64,000 nucleotides of DNA, taken from contig JBKBLE010000003.1 of the NCBI GenBank assembly GCA_046296655.1, forward strand, positions 62,001-126,000, written 5' to 3'. A model generated the notes under the pieces. That model saw only the letters and a list, made by a program, of their open reading frames with translations. It ran no database searches and was not told the DNA's origin. The stretch's first letter is position 1; every line of letters begins with the position of its first letter. Shown here one piece after another: positions 51,248-60,366 of this stretch. A program made the position numbers and the translations under genes. This DNA comes from Cloacibacterium sp046296655 (GTDB taxonomy: Bacteria > Bacteroidota > Bacteroidia > Flavobacteriales > Weeksellaceae).

Positions 51248-52525
51248 TCACTGATGCTTTTTGTTGAACTCTTCTTTGGGTTGTTCTACCAAAATTTCGT
51301 TCATCAACTTAGTAACTTCTTCGGCACGATGCGGATTTTCGATGATATATTTCGCAAATCTATTGGTGATTTTTTGAATCAATTTTTCGGTGAGTTCCAT
51401 GTCTTCTATATCCACATATCTGTGTTTTCTGTGGAAATTATGCATTTCATGGACTTCAATATGTTTCAGCGCAGCTTTGAACTGATGAATATTCGGTGCG
51501 AATTTTCTTTTTCTTTCCCAAGCCAAAAATTCTTTGGTCATTTCCTTGATGATTTTCTCCGCTTTAGGAATTTCTTTCTTGCGTTGCTCGATGGTTTCCT
51601 GAATGTGCTTAGACAATTCGTCTACATCTACCAATTGCACCGCTTTATTTTCCGCCACTTTTTTATCTACATTATTCGGAATAGAAAGGTCTATCACCAA
51701 TGTTTCTTTTCCATTTGGAAAATGTTTTTGGTGAATAATCGGATGTGAAGCGCCAGTTGCAACGATAAGAATATCTGTAGATTTCAGTTCTTCTTCAAAA
51801 TTTTCAAAAGCAATTTGCGGAATGCTATACTTTTCTGCAATTTTCTCTGCTTTTTCATAAGAACGGTTGGCGATTTTTACTTTTGGCTGATAAACATGTT
51901 TCACCAAATTTTCTACAGTATTTTGACCGATTTCGCCAGTTCCCAAAAGAAGAATATTCTTCTCTGAAATCTGTTTTTGAGTTTTTAAGATATAATGAAC
52001 CGCTGCATAAGAAACAGATGCTGCTCCGTTTGAAAGTGCGGTTTCGTTTTTAATCCTTTTAGAAATTTGAATCGCCGAGTTGATGGCTCTTTCTAAGTAA
52101 GGATTGCTAAAACTTTTATGTTTTTTGAATCGATGATAAGCATTTTTTATTTGACCAATGATTTCGAAGTCTCCTAAAATCTGACTTTCTAAACCTGCAG
52201 AAACCCTGAATAGATGATAAAGCGCTTCCTCGTTTTTTATCACATTCACAAACTGCATGAAATCCATCAAACTTACGTCTACACTCTTGCAATACACCTC
52301 TGCAATCGCAATATAATTATGAGAAGTAGTGTAGATTTCGGTTCTGTTACAAGTAGAAACTACAAACGCATCACCGAGTTTCTTTTCATGAATTTCTTTT
52401 ACGAACTGTTTTACGTGTTCATCAAAAAACGCAAATTTCCCTCTGATTTCGGCATTGGCTTTTTCAAAACTAATGCTTAAAACAGTGAAGTTCTGTGTAT
52501 TATATGTCTTTGCAAGAGAATTCAT
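51248..52525 (-). CDS. hemA: Glutamyl-tRNA reductase
   Basis: HemA reduces glutamyl-tRNA to glutamate-1-semialdehyde, the first step of C5-pathway haem synthesis. The nucleophile is Cys59 in VVSTCNRTEIY. The NADPH domain holds LLLGTGEIGQNTVENL near 195, and the C-terminal helical dimerisation region ends with TKLMNEILVEQPKEEF. It is the first gene of the hem operon on the minus strand, with its -7 element just upstream. Confidence 0.96.
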   Translation of the reverse strand: MNSLAKTYNTQNFTVLSISFEKANAEIRGKFAFFDEHVKQFVKEIHEKKLGDAFVVSTCNRTEIYTTSHNYIAIAEVYCKSVDVSLMDFMQFVNVIKNEEALYHLFRVSAGLESQILGDFEIIGQIKNAYHRFKKHKSFSNPYLERAINSAIQISKRIKNETALSNGAASVSYAAVHYILKTQKQISEKNILLLGTGEIGQNTVENLVKHVYQPKVKIANRSYEKAEKIAEKYSIPQIAFENFEEELKSTDILIVATGASHPIIHQKHFPNGKETLVIDLSIPNNVDKKVAENKAVQLVDVDELSKHIQETIEQRKKEIPKAEKIIKEMTKEFLAWERKRKFAPNIHQFKAALKHIEVHEMHNFHRKHRYVDIEDMELTEKLIQKITNRFAKYIIENPHRAEEVTKLMNEILVEQPKEEFNKKHQ

Positions 52526-52535
52526 TTCAAGTCTG

Positions 52536-52543
52536 CAAATTTA
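52536..52543 (-). promoter_or_regulatory. -7 element of the hem operon
   Basis: The minus strand reads TAAATTTG, a TAnnTTTG match 10 bases before the hemA ATG, so the leader would be very short. Confidence 0.4.
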
Positions 52544-52593
52544 ATCATTATTATGATATAAAATTTCTAATTTTCATCATATTTTAATAGGTG

Positions 52594-53010
52594 TTATGAA
52601 TTGAAATATTTGGTCATTACATAATGAAACCCGATGGGTTTTATGTTAAACAACTCACCTTCAATTTTATACCCTAATTTTTGGTAAAATTCTGCAGCTG
52701 TTTCTCTGGCATTCATCCAAATTTTATGAATCTGTGCTTCTCTCAAAATTTCCTCAGCTTTTTCTACCAATTTTTTTCCTATTCCTTTTCCTTGATAATC
52801 TTCTGAAACTGCCATTCCTCTAATTTGAGCAATTTCTCCATTTTTCAAGACCGTGATAATTCCCACAATTCTATCTTCCACGAAATACCCTAGATGAAAA
52901 GTTTGGTCATCAAAATCACCACTGAACTCATGAGATTCTTGAGGAAGATTTTTTCTAAGGATTTCTCGTCTAAGAAGATAGGTCTCTTCTGGGCTAATTC
53001 TTTTAATCAT
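52594..53010 (-). CDS. GNAT family N-acetyltransferase
   Basis: This 138-residue GNAT protein has acetyl-CoA loop AVSEDYQGKGIGKKLVEKAEEI near residues 72-90, with MNARETAAEFYQKLGY near 106 as motif B. The acceptor is unknown. It is divergent from mreB, 201 bases away, and lies 68 bases upstream of hemA on the same strand. Confidence 0.9.
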   Translation of the reverse strand: MIKRISPEETYLLRREILRKNLPQESHEFSGDFDDQTFHLGYFVEDRIVGIITVLKNGEIAQIRGMAVSEDYQGKGIGKKLVEKAEEILREAQIHKIWMNARETAAEFYQKLGYKIEGELFNIKPIGFHYVMTKYFNS

Positions 53011-53179
53011 TTGAAAATCAGAATGTTAAATTATTTTAAGAATTGAAATTCATTAAATTCTCAACAGAGAAAAATAAATTTTAAAGTTTCGAGTTTAAAG
53101 TTACAACAAGCATTTAAAAATTTATAAAATTTTAACGATATTTTTTGTTTTTCATTATTTTTAAATGCTCTGAAATTTA

Positions 53180-53187
53180 TATCTTTG
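53180..53187 (+). promoter_or_regulatory. -7 element of the mreB operon
   Basis: TATCTTTG matches TAnnTTTG exactly and lies 24 bases before the mreB ATG. No -33 TTG at normal spacing is clear. Confidence 0.5.
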
Positions 53188-53211
53188 TCACTTAAAAATT
53201 TATAGAAGAAA

Positions 53212-54237
53212 ATGGGGTTATTTGATATGTTCACGCAAGAAATTGCGATAGACTTAGGAACAGCGAACACACTTATCATACATAATAATAAAATCGTAAT
53301 TGACCAGCCGTCAATCGTGGCTATCGAGCGTTCATCAGGTAAAGCAATTGCTGTAGGAGAACAAGCGAAACACATGCAAGGAAAAACGCACGAAGATATT
53401 AAAACGATTCGTCCGCTAAAAGATGGTGTAATTGCAGATTTTGCTGCATCAGAACACATGATTAAGGAATTTATTAAACAAATTCCAGGCATCAAAGGAA
53501 AATTAATTCAGCCTTCTCTTAGAATTGTAATTTGTATTCCTTCTGGTATTACAGAAGTAGAAAAAAGAGCGGTAAGAGATTCTGCTCAAAAAGTTAATGC
53601 TAAAGAAGTAAGATTAATTTATGAACCAATGGCTGCAGCAATAGGTGTAGGAATTGATGTACAAAAACCTGAAGGTAACATGATTGTCGATATAGGTGGT
53701 GGTACTACAGAAATTGCAGTAGTGGCTCTTGGTGGTATTGTTTGTGATAAATCTGTAAAAATTGCAGGTGATGTTTTCAATAATGATATTGCTTATTACC
53801 TAAGAACGCATCACAACTTATACATCGGAGAAAAAACAGCAGAAAGAGTGAAAATAGAAGTAGGTTCTGCAGTAGAAGATTTAGATGTAGAGGTAGAAGA
53901 TATTCCAGTACAAGGTAGAGATTTAATTACTGGTAAGCCAAAAGAAATTATGGTAGGTTATAAAGAAATCGCAAGAGCTCTAGACAAATCTATCATCAGA
54001 ATAGAAGATGCGGTAATGGAAACGCTTTCTCTTACTCCGCCAGAATTAGCAGCAGATATTTACAAAACTGGTATTTATTTAGCTGGTGGTGGTGCTTTAT
54101 TAAGAGGTTTAGCAGACAGACTTCACAAGAAAACAGGATTACCAGTTTTCGTAGCAGAAGACCCATTAAGAGCAGTTGTCCGTGGAACAGGTATTGCTCT
54201 TAAAAACATGGATAAATTTAATTTTCTTATAAAATAA
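53212..54237 (+). CDS. mreB: Rod shape-determining protein MreB
   Basis: MreB is the actin-like protein that orients cell-wall synthesis along the cell. In 341 residues it has phosphate-1 AIDLGTANTLI near 12, phosphate-2 VDIGGGTTEIAV near 158, and the adenosine motif GIYLAGGGALLRG near 288. It is the first gene of the rod-shape operon mreB-mreC-mreD-mrdA-rodA. Confidence 0.98.
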   Translation: MGLFDMFTQEIAIDLGTANTLIIHNNKIVIDQPSIVAIERSSGKAIAVGEQAKHMQGKTHEDIKTIRPLKDGVIADFAASEHMIKEFIKQIPGIKGKLIQPSLRIVICIPSGITEVEKRAVRDSAQKVNAKEVRLIYEPMAAAIGVGIDVQKPEGNMIVDIGGGTTEIAVVALGGIVCDKSVKIAGDVFNNDIAYYLRTHHNLYIGEKTAERVKIEVGSAVEDLDVEVEDIPVQGRDLITGKPKEIMVGYKEIARALDKSIIRIEDAVMETLSLTPPELAADIYKTGIYLAGGGALLRGLADRLHKKTGLPVFVAEDPLRAVVRGTGIALKNMDKFNFLIK

Positions 54238-54256
54238 GTAAAAACCTATTTATAGA

Positions 54257-55108
54257 ATGGGGTTTTTGATAAGATTATTTAGCAAGAACGGATTATTTCT
54301 GTTCTTTCTTTTTTTACAAATAATTGCCGTAACATTGATTTTCAGTAGAAACTCAATGCAACAATCTTTTATTGCTGCACAAACTACCGCGTTTAATGCT
54401 TGGGTTTCTGGTTACATAGACGAAGGAACCAGCTACTTAAAACTGAAGCAAATTAATGAAGAATTAGTTGCTCAGAACAAAACGCTGATGCAGGAATTAT
54501 ACGGTAAAGAAAAAATTAAAAATCCTAGTTTTGTAAGAGTTACCGACACGATTGGCGGTGGACAAATTTACACTTTCGTAGATGGTGAAATTGTAAATAA
54601 TTCTATCATTAGAAAAGATAATTATTTTATCATTAACAGAGGAAAAAGACATGGCGTTTTCCCTAAAATGGGTGTAATTGCACCGCAAGGAATTGCAGGA
54701 ATTGTGATCAATACCACTAATAATTATGCATTGGCACAATCTGTACTCAGTATGAACAAAATTAGAATTAATGCCGCGCTCAAAGATTCTGGATTTTTCG
54801 GGACGCTTACTTGGAGAGGCGAAAATTCTAGAACCATGCATTTATCAGACATTCCTAAATATGTGCCAATAAAAGTAGGCGACACTGTTGTTACAGATGG
54901 CAAATCTGCAATTTTCCCACAAGGAATTATGATTGGTAGAGTTGCTGGCTACGAAGTAGATTCTAAAACAGGATATTGGGATATTTCTGTAGAACTGAGC
55001 CAAAAAATGGGACAACTTAACAAAGTTTATGTTGTAAGAAATTTAAAAAAATTAGAAGTAAAACAAATTCAAGATACTCTTGATGCCACGATAAACAATG
55101 ATCAGTAG
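54257..55108 (+). CDS. mreC: Rod shape-determining protein MreC
   Basis: MreC is a bitopic periplasmic protein that links MreB filaments to PBP2. A transmembrane helix at about 12-29 is followed by a coiled coil near 60-80 (LKQINEELVAQNKTLMQELY). A beta-barrel body follows, with NYFIINRGKRHGVFPKMGVIAPQGIAG near 130 and GDTVVTDGKSAIFPQGIMIGRV near 215. It overlaps mreD by 11 bases. Confidence 0.95.
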   Translation: MGFLIRLFSKNGLFLFFLFLQIIAVTLIFSRNSMQQSFIAAQTTAFNAWVSGYIDEGTSYLKLKQINEELVAQNKTLMQELYGKEKIKNPSFVRVTDTIGGGQIYTFVDGEIVNNSIIRKDNYFIINRGKRHGVFPKMGVIAPQGIAGIVINTTNNYALAQSVLSMNKIRINAALKDSGFFGTLTWRGENSRTMHLSDIPKYVPIKVGDTVVTDGKSAIFPQGIMIGRVAGYEVDSKTGYWDISVELSQKMGQLNKVYVVRNLKKLEVKQIQDTLDATINNDQ

Positions 55109-55604
55109 AAATTTATTTACAGATGTTTTATTAATCGCAATGTTAGTTACATTGCAAATATTTTTATTTAACAGAATAGATATTGCTGGTAAATATACTC
55201 CTGTCATCTACATTATTTTTGTTTTGTTTTATCCTTTTTACAGGAATCTCTATATTTTCCTATCGGCGAGTTTTATTTTAGGATTATCTATAGACGCATT
55301 TTTAGGAACTTGGGGTATTAATGCATTTGCCACTACACTTATCGCCTATTTTAGAACCATTATTTTCAAAACTTCCACAGAAGTCTCTTCGGATGTATTT
55401 TCTTTCCATAATCTTCAGTGGTCACAGTTTCTATTTTATATTTTTTCAAGTATTTTTGTGCATCAATTATTAGTTCAGAGTATAGAATTTTTTAAATTCG
55501 ACAGGTTTTTTGAAGTAATACTTAATATTTTAGTAACCAGTGTTATTTCTATAATATTTGTACTCCTCTATTCGTTAGCATTTAAAATCAAAGAAAAAGT
55601 TTGA
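55098..55604 (+). CDS. mreD: Rod shape-determining protein MreD
   Basis: The 168-residue integral membrane protein has about five hydrophobic segments. Sequence conservation is weak, and the call rests on its location between mreC and mrdA and on the usual start and topology. It overlaps the neighbours on both sides (11 bases with mreC, 4 bases with mrdA). Confidence 0.88.
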   Translation: MISRNLFTDVLLIAMLVTLQIFLFNRIDIAGKYTPVIYIIFVLFYPFYRNLYIFLSASFILGLSIDAFLGTWGINAFATTLIAYFRTIIFKTSTEVSSDVFSFHNLQWSQFLFYIFSSIFVHQLLVQSIEFFKFDRFFEVILNILVTSVISIIFVLLYSLAFKIKEKV

Positions 55605-57598
55605 AAACAGCCTATTATAAAATTACCTTATTTCTCTTTCTCATTGCCGCAATTTTTGTGGCAAGATTGGTCTATTTACAGTTGCTTACAGATAGATATG
55701 CGCTCAATGCAGCCAATACTTCTATCAAAATAGAATATGTCATTCCTCAACGCGGAATTATCTTTGACCGAAACGGAAAAATTTTAGTAGGTAACCAGCC
55801 TTCTTATGAAATTTCTTTCACCCAAAGTCAAATGACGCCAGATTTTGATACTTTGGGTTTTTGTAATTTATTAAAAATTAGCAAAAAGGATTTTATCAAA
55901 AAAATCGAGTCTATAAAAAAAGAAAAATATTACTCTAAGCTCACTCCCATGACTTTCAAAAGTGATATGAGCAGAGAGGAAATCGCTAGAATTCAAGAAA
56001 TTATCTTCAAATATCCCGCTTTTAATATTGTAGAAAGACCTCAACGTAAATATGAAGTTTCTACCTCTGGAAATCTACTTGGCTACACCAATCAGGTCAA
56101 CGAGAATTACATCAAAAAAGATTCTCTTTATTATTTACCTGGTGATATTGCTGGAATTACAGGAATAGAGCGCGCCTATGAAAAACAATTGCGTGGCGAA
56201 AAAGGAATGCGCTACATTCAGAAAGATATTAAACAGAGAAATGTAGGCCCTTATAAAAACGGTGAGTTAGATAAAGAAGTAGTTTCTGGTAAAGATTTAA
56301 CGCTTACCATAGACTATGATTTGCAAAGAATCGCCGAAGAAATGCTCGTAAATAAGCATGGCGCAATTGTAGCACTTGACCCAAATAATGGAGAAATTTT
56401 AGCGCTCGCAACGGGTCCAGACATAGACCCAAATCTTTTTACAGGGCCTAACAAAAAAAGAAATATTTATAGATTGGCAAACGACACCATCTATGATAAT
56501 AAACCTACTTACGACCGTTCAGTTCAAGCAGCTTATCCTCCAGGTTCGCCTTTTAAACTATTGACTGCATTAGCTGGCTATCAGATGAAAGTCATCAGTG
56601 ATTCTACCAAATTTACTTGTAGACACGGTTATAGAATGGGAAGACACACCATCGGTTGTCACTGTGGAACTTTTTGGCCAATCGGAATGGAAAAAGCCAT
56701 AGAAAAATCTTGCAACAATTATTTTTCTAGTGTTTATTATAAAATCACCGAAAAATACGGCCCAAAAGGAAGAAACAGAGCCATAGACGAATGGAAAGAA
56801 ATCATGAATAGCTTCGGATTAGGAGAATTCATGAATAACGACTTAGCAGTTGGTGCAAAAGGAAAAATTCCTTCTGGAGAATTTTATACCAAAAGATTAG
56901 GGGAAAAATGGCATCCATATCAATCTGCTATTTTTAATGGAATGGGACAAGGAGACGTTCTACTTACTCCGCTTCAAATGGCAAATTTCACTGCCGCTAT
57001 TGTTAATAGAGGTTGGTATTTTACGCCACATATTGTAAAATCTATTGACGGAAAACCTAATCCAGACGAAAGATTTAAGAAAAAACATGTGACCAAAGTA
57101 GAACCTAGATATTTTGATGTGGTTCTAAGAGGAATGAAAGACGTTTTCATTGGCGGAACAGCTAGAGGACTTGCTTCTAAAGAATTCACACAACTCGGAA
57201 AAACAGGAACAGCTCAGGTTCCTGGAGGAAGAGATAATTCAATTTTTGTAATGGCAGCACCTGCTGATAAACCAAAAATTGTAGTGGCTGCAGTAATAGA
57301 ACACGCTGGTTTTGGAGCAACTTGGGCAGGTCCAGCTTCTACCATTATTGCTGAAAAATATTTGTTAGGAGATATTAAGAGAACTTATCTCTACGATAGA
57401 ATGATAAAATCTAGTTTTATGGGTGAGTACAAGCGAATGTACATCAATCGTCTTATGAAAAAAGGTTGGTATACTGCGCCCAAACCAGACGCCATTCAAC
57501 TAAAAAAACTAGAAGACAGTCTTAGATTACTCAATAAAAAAAAGGCAGCACAAAATCCTAAAAAATTAAAAGACACCACTAAAAATAATAAAACGTAA
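55601..57598 (+). CDS. mrdA: Penicillin-binding protein 2
   Basis: PBP2 is the elongation-specific transpeptidase. It starts with a membrane anchor (residues ~7-25). The active-site SxxK is in PPGSPFK near residue 310, SxN in KSCNNYF near 370, and KTG in KTGTAQVPGG near 530. The 665-residue length is normal. The start is TTG at 55601, overlapping the mreD stop as TTGA; the sequence MKTAYYKITLFLF just after fits the family start. Partner of RodA. Confidence 0.95.
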   Translation: MKTAYYKITLFLFLIAAIFVARLVYLQLLTDRYALNAANTSIKIEYVIPQRGIIFDRNGKILVGNQPSYEISFTQSQMTPDFDTLGFCNLLKISKKDFIKKIESIKKEKYYSKLTPMTFKSDMSREEIARIQEIIFKYPAFNIVERPQRKYEVSTSGNLLGYTNQVNENYIKKDSLYYLPGDIAGITGIERAYEKQLRGEKGMRYIQKDIKQRNVGPYKNGELDKEVVSGKDLTLTIDYDLQRIAEEMLVNKHGAIVALDPNNGEILALATGPDIDPNLFTGPNKKRNIYRLANDTIYDNKPTYDRSVQAAYPPGSPFKLLTALAGYQMKVISDSTKFTCRHGYRMGRHTIGCHCGTFWPIGMEKAIEKSCNNYFSSVYYKITEKYGPKGRNRAIDEWKEIMNSFGLGEFMNNDLAVGAKGKIPSGEFYTKRLGEKWHPYQSAIFNGMGQGDVLLTPLQMANFTAAIVNRGWYFTPHIVKSIDGKPNPDERFKKKHVTKVEPRYFDVVLRGMKDVFIGGTARGLASKEFTQLGKTGTAQVPGGRDNSIFVMAAPADKPKIVVAAVIEHAGFGATWAGPASTIIAEKYLLGDIKRTYLYDRMIKSSFMGEYKRMYINRLMKKGWYTAPKPDAIQLKKLEDSLRLLNKKKAAQNPKKLKDTTKNNKT

Positions 57599-57601
57599 AA
57601 G

Positions 57602-58831
57602 ATGAAATGGGCAGAAGGAATTGATAAACTTGGCATTTTTCTATACTTGGCTATTTCACTTTTTGCAATAGCAAATATTTATAGTGTAGACGAAGGATTA
57701 GGAACCAAACAATTTATATTTTTTGGAATTTCACTCGTGGTAGGACTTGTAATTTTCACCATGAGAACAAAGTTTTTCGAAAACTTTGCAGGATTTTTTT
57801 TCATATTGGGCGTCCTTTCATTAGCAGGTTTACATGTTTTTGGAACTGAAATTTTAGGTCAAAAAAACTGGTACAAGTTTGGCGGATTTACCATGCAACC
57901 CGTTGAATTTGCAAAAATCGGAACAGCACTTATGCTCGCCAATTACGTTTCTGGATCAGATTTTAATCTGAAAATGAGAAAATCACAATTGACCGTTCTA
58001 GCGATTATTGGAGTGCCAGCTTTAATTGTTTTATCCATTCCAGATGTTGGTTCATTATTGGTATTTACTGCGTTTGCAATTGCTTTATATAGAGAAGGTT
58101 TAAATGGTTGGTTATTTATAGTAGGATTTGTTTTAGCCGCTGTTTTTCTTTTGTCGATTGCGTTTAATCCTCTTTACATTACTGGAGTTCTAGTAGGTTT
58201 AGTCCTCATTTTTATTCTCTTTAATTATCAAAAAATTCATTGGAGCTTTCCTACGATAGTCACCATTGTCGGAAGTTTGGGAATTTTAGCAGGCATCAGT
58301 TTTGGAACACCAAAAATCATGGAAAAACTACCAAAGCATCAGCGAGAAAGAATAGAAGTTCTCTACAAAGGTGAAAAAGCTTTCCGAGATACTTCTGGTT
58401 ATAACTTATTGTATTCTAAAACGGCTATTGGTTCTGGCGGATTTTGGGGAAAAGGTTACAAACAAGGTTCGGTAACTCAAGGAAAATTCGTTCCTGAACA
58501 AGAGACAGATTACATTTTCTGTACTGTGGGAGAAGAATGGGGCTTTTTCGGGAGTTTTCTTTTGGTATTATTTTATGCTATTTATATTGGCAGAATATTT
58601 TATTTGGCAGAAACCCAAAAAAATACTTTTAACCGAGTTTTCGGTTATTGTTTTGCTGGAATATTACTCATGCACTTTTCCATCAATTTAGGAATGGTAA
58701 TGGGACTATTTCCTACAGTGGGAATTCCACTGCCTTATTTCAGTTACGGAGGGAGTTCGTTTTTAGCTTTCTCTATTATGACCGCTATTTTCTTTAAATT
58801 AAATTACGCAGATAAGAATTCACTCGTATAA
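57602..58831 (+). CDS. rodA: Rod shape-determining peptidoglycan polymerase RodA
   Basis: RodA is the SEDS glycosyltransferase for lateral wall synthesis. The 409-residue protein has about ten transmembrane helices. SEDS blocks include VEFAKIGTALMLANYV near 100, TAIGSGGFWGKGYKQGS near 278, FVPEQETDYIF and the terminal PLPYFSYGGSSFLAFS near 378. It starts 3 bases after mrdA, so the two are translationally linked. Confidence 0.96.
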   Translation: MKWAEGIDKLGIFLYLAISLFAIANIYSVDEGLGTKQFIFFGISLVVGLVIFTMRTKFFENFAGFFFILGVLSLAGLHVFGTEILGQKNWYKFGGFTMQPVEFAKIGTALMLANYVSGSDFNLKMRKSQLTVLAIIGVPALIVLSIPDVGSLLVFTAFAIALYREGLNGWLFIVGFVLAAVFLLSIAFNPLYITGVLVGLVLIFILFNYQKIHWSFPTIVTIVGSLGILAGISFGTPKIMEKLPKHQRERIEVLYKGEKAFRDTSGYNLLYSKTAIGSGGFWGKGYKQGSVTQGKFVPEQETDYIFCTVGEEWGFFGSFLLVLFYAIYIGRIFYLAETQKNTFNRVFGYCFAGILLMHFSINLGMVMGLFPTVGIPLPYFSYGGSSFLAFSIMTAIFFKLNYADKNSLV

Positions 58832-58866
58832 AAAAACCTCCGCAACGAGTTTGCGGAGGTTTTTTA
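58829..58866. terminator. Bidirectional terminator of the rod operon
   Basis: AAAACCTCCGCAA / TTGCGGAGGTTTT is a 12- to 13-bp stem with T and A tracts between rodA and the convergent NlpC/P60 gene. Confidence 0.85.
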
Positions 58867-58892
58867 TCACTATTTAATTTAATTAATCTATA

Positions 58893-59555
58893 TTAATTCG
58901 TTGCTGCTGCTGTAGCAATATTTTGATCTTCTTTTAAAATTCTTTTAGCAAATCTAAATTTTGGACCCCAATAAGAATCGTTAAGTGAAGAAATCATTAC
59001 GCCTCTAGAAGTAGCAGCGTGAATAAATTTAATTTCTCCTTCTGGTGTAACTTCTTGTACTATTCCTACGTGAGAGATTCTTCTGCTGTGTGCAAAGAAA
59101 ACCAAATCTCCTTTTTGCAATTGCTGTCTGTCTACTCTTTCTCCTAACTCAGCTTGTTCTGCCGCTACTCTTGGCAATTCTAAACCTGTAGTTTTTTCAT
59201 AAACATTTAAAACGAATGCTGAACAATCTATTCCACTTCTGGTAGATCCACCAAATCTGTAAGGAGTTCCTAAATAAGTATTCGCTTCACTTAGAATATC
59301 ATCAATCGTTTTAGCATGAGAAATCACTCCTGTAATCAAAGCAGCCATTTCTGATTTTTTTGCCATTTCAAAAGTTGCATTATAGCTATCATAAGAACTT
59401 TTGCTCGCAGAATTTAGATTTCTATTATTTATTTTATCTAGATTGGCACTAGATTTGTATTTTGTAGGTGTAGAAACAACGTAGTTTGTAACACAAGATT
59501 GCAACGAGAAGATGGAAATAATTGCAACCAAACTTAGCAAAACTCTTTTCTTCAT
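58893..59555 (-). CDS. NlpC/P60 (C40) peptidoglycan endopeptidase lipoprotein
   Basis: From the ATG at 59555 the product has 220 residues, with a lipoprotein signal (LLSLVAIISIFSLQSC). The C40 domain has the catalytic Cys in DCSAFVLNVY near residue 110, His in HVGIVQEV near 160 and a third polar residue in HAATSRGV. This family cuts stem-peptide bonds during wall turnover. I reject the longer TTG start at 59594 because a TAnnTTTG element at 59597-59604 places transcription start after it. It lies convergent with the rod operon. Confidence 0.92.
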   Translation of the reverse strand: MKKRVLLSLVAIISIFSLQSCVTNYVVSTPTKYKSSANLDKINNRNLNSASKSSYDSYNATFEMAKKSEMAALITGVISHAKTIDDILSEANTYLGTPYRFGGSTRSGIDCSAFVLNVYEKTTGLELPRVAAEQAELGERVDRQQLQKGDLVFFAHSRRISHVGIVQEVTPEGEIKFIHAATSRGVMISSLNDSYWGPKFRFAKRILKEDQNIATAAATN

Positions 59556-59596
59556 ATTTATTTGATTATCTGTGTAGATTTCTTTTTTAGACAAGA

Positions 59597-59604
59597 CAAA
59601 AGTA
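59597..59604 (-). promoter_or_regulatory. -7 element of the NlpC/P60 gene
   Basis: The minus strand reads TACTTTTG, an exact TAnnTTTG match. The predicted transcript start near 59590 supports the ATG at 59555. Confidence 0.45.
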
Positions 59605-59690
59605 TATCATACAAGTTTTTTAGGACTTGATAATTGTCAGTTAATCAAAAATTTTAACATTTTTTAACATTTATATTTCATATGTTAAAA

Positions 59691-59740
59691 AAAAAATTTC
59701 CGCAAGGCTTCTATTTTGGAAATCCTGCGGAATTTTTTTT
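59691..59740 (-). terminator. Terminator of the GNAT gene
   Basis: TTCCGCAAGG pairs almost fully with CCTGCGGAA across a 16-base loop, with A and T runs on the two sides. It acts for the minus-strand GNAT gene. Confidence 0.6.
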
Positions 59741-59860
59741 TAAGACTTTTTAACAAAATATTGTCAAAATCTATAAATTATATAAGACTAGTCTAAAATG
59801 ATGTAAACTTTAACGAAGGAAATTCTTTATTATTAAATTTATTATGTAAATTTCTTAAAA

Positions 59861-60319
59861 TCAATACACTAACTGTTTTAGAAAACAAATGCTATTTTCT
59901 ACATTATCATAAGGTTCATAATTAGGAATACGAGAATAGCCGGACTTTTCATAAATATGAACCGCCGAAACTTGTTGAACTCCAGTTTCTAAAACAGAAA
60001 AATTATAGCCTTCTTCTTTTGCCCATTTTTCAAGAAGCAATAGAACCATTTTAGCATATCCTTTTCCTCTGTATTTTTCTTTGGTAAACATTCTTTTAAC
60101 TTCGATGGTTTGGTCATCATATTTCTTATAAGCGCCGCAAGCAATGGGTTCCTTGTCTATATAAATAATAATACAGTTTTTTATAACACCTAGCTTATTA
60201 TATTGAGCATAAAAAGACTGATCTTCTCCGTCTATTTCTGCAAGATAAAGATCTAATTCGTAGATTAATTTTTGGAAATCTTTGTGATGTGATTCGGTTT
60301 TTAGGATATCTATTTTCAT
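59861..60319 (-). CDS. GNAT family N-acetyltransferase
   Basis: The 152-residue protein has acetyl-CoA loop VKRMFTKEKYRGKGYAKMVL near residues 74-93, then LETGVQQVSAVHIYEKSGY near 112. It resembles small GNAT proteins of the PhnO/YjgM type. The acceptor is not known. It follows glnN on the same strand, but a terminator lies between. Confidence 0.9.
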   Translation of the reverse strand: MKIDILKTESHHKDFQKLIYELDLYLAEIDGEDQSFYAQYNKLGVIKNCIIIYIDKEPIACGAYKKYDDQTIEVKRMFTKEKYRGKGYAKMVLLLLEKWAKEEGYNFSVLETGVQQVSAVHIYEKSGYSRIPNYEPYDNVENSICFLKQLVY

Positions 60320-60329
60320 ATTAATTTTA

Positions 60330-60360
60330 AAAAAAAATCCCTCTCGAAAAGGAGAGGGAA
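60330..60360 (-). terminator. glnN terminator
   Basis: TCCCTCTC / GAGAGGGA pairs with a short loop, and on the minus strand a run of T follows. Confidence 0.8.
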
Positions 60361-60366
60361 GTGTGA

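Larger units (their letters stand above)
59556..59860. other. Gene-free AT-rich stretch
   Basis: No credible reading frame is seen. It holds the -7 element TACTTTTG (minus strand, 59597-59604) for the NlpC/P60 gene and a terminator at about 59691-59740 for the GNAT gene. The remainder is AT-rich and unexplained. Confidence 0.6.

Noticed and set aside
59556..59594. Longer start of the NlpC/P60 gene
   Set aside because: It would put 13 polar residues before the lipoprotein signal, and its start codon would be upstream of the predicted transcript start.
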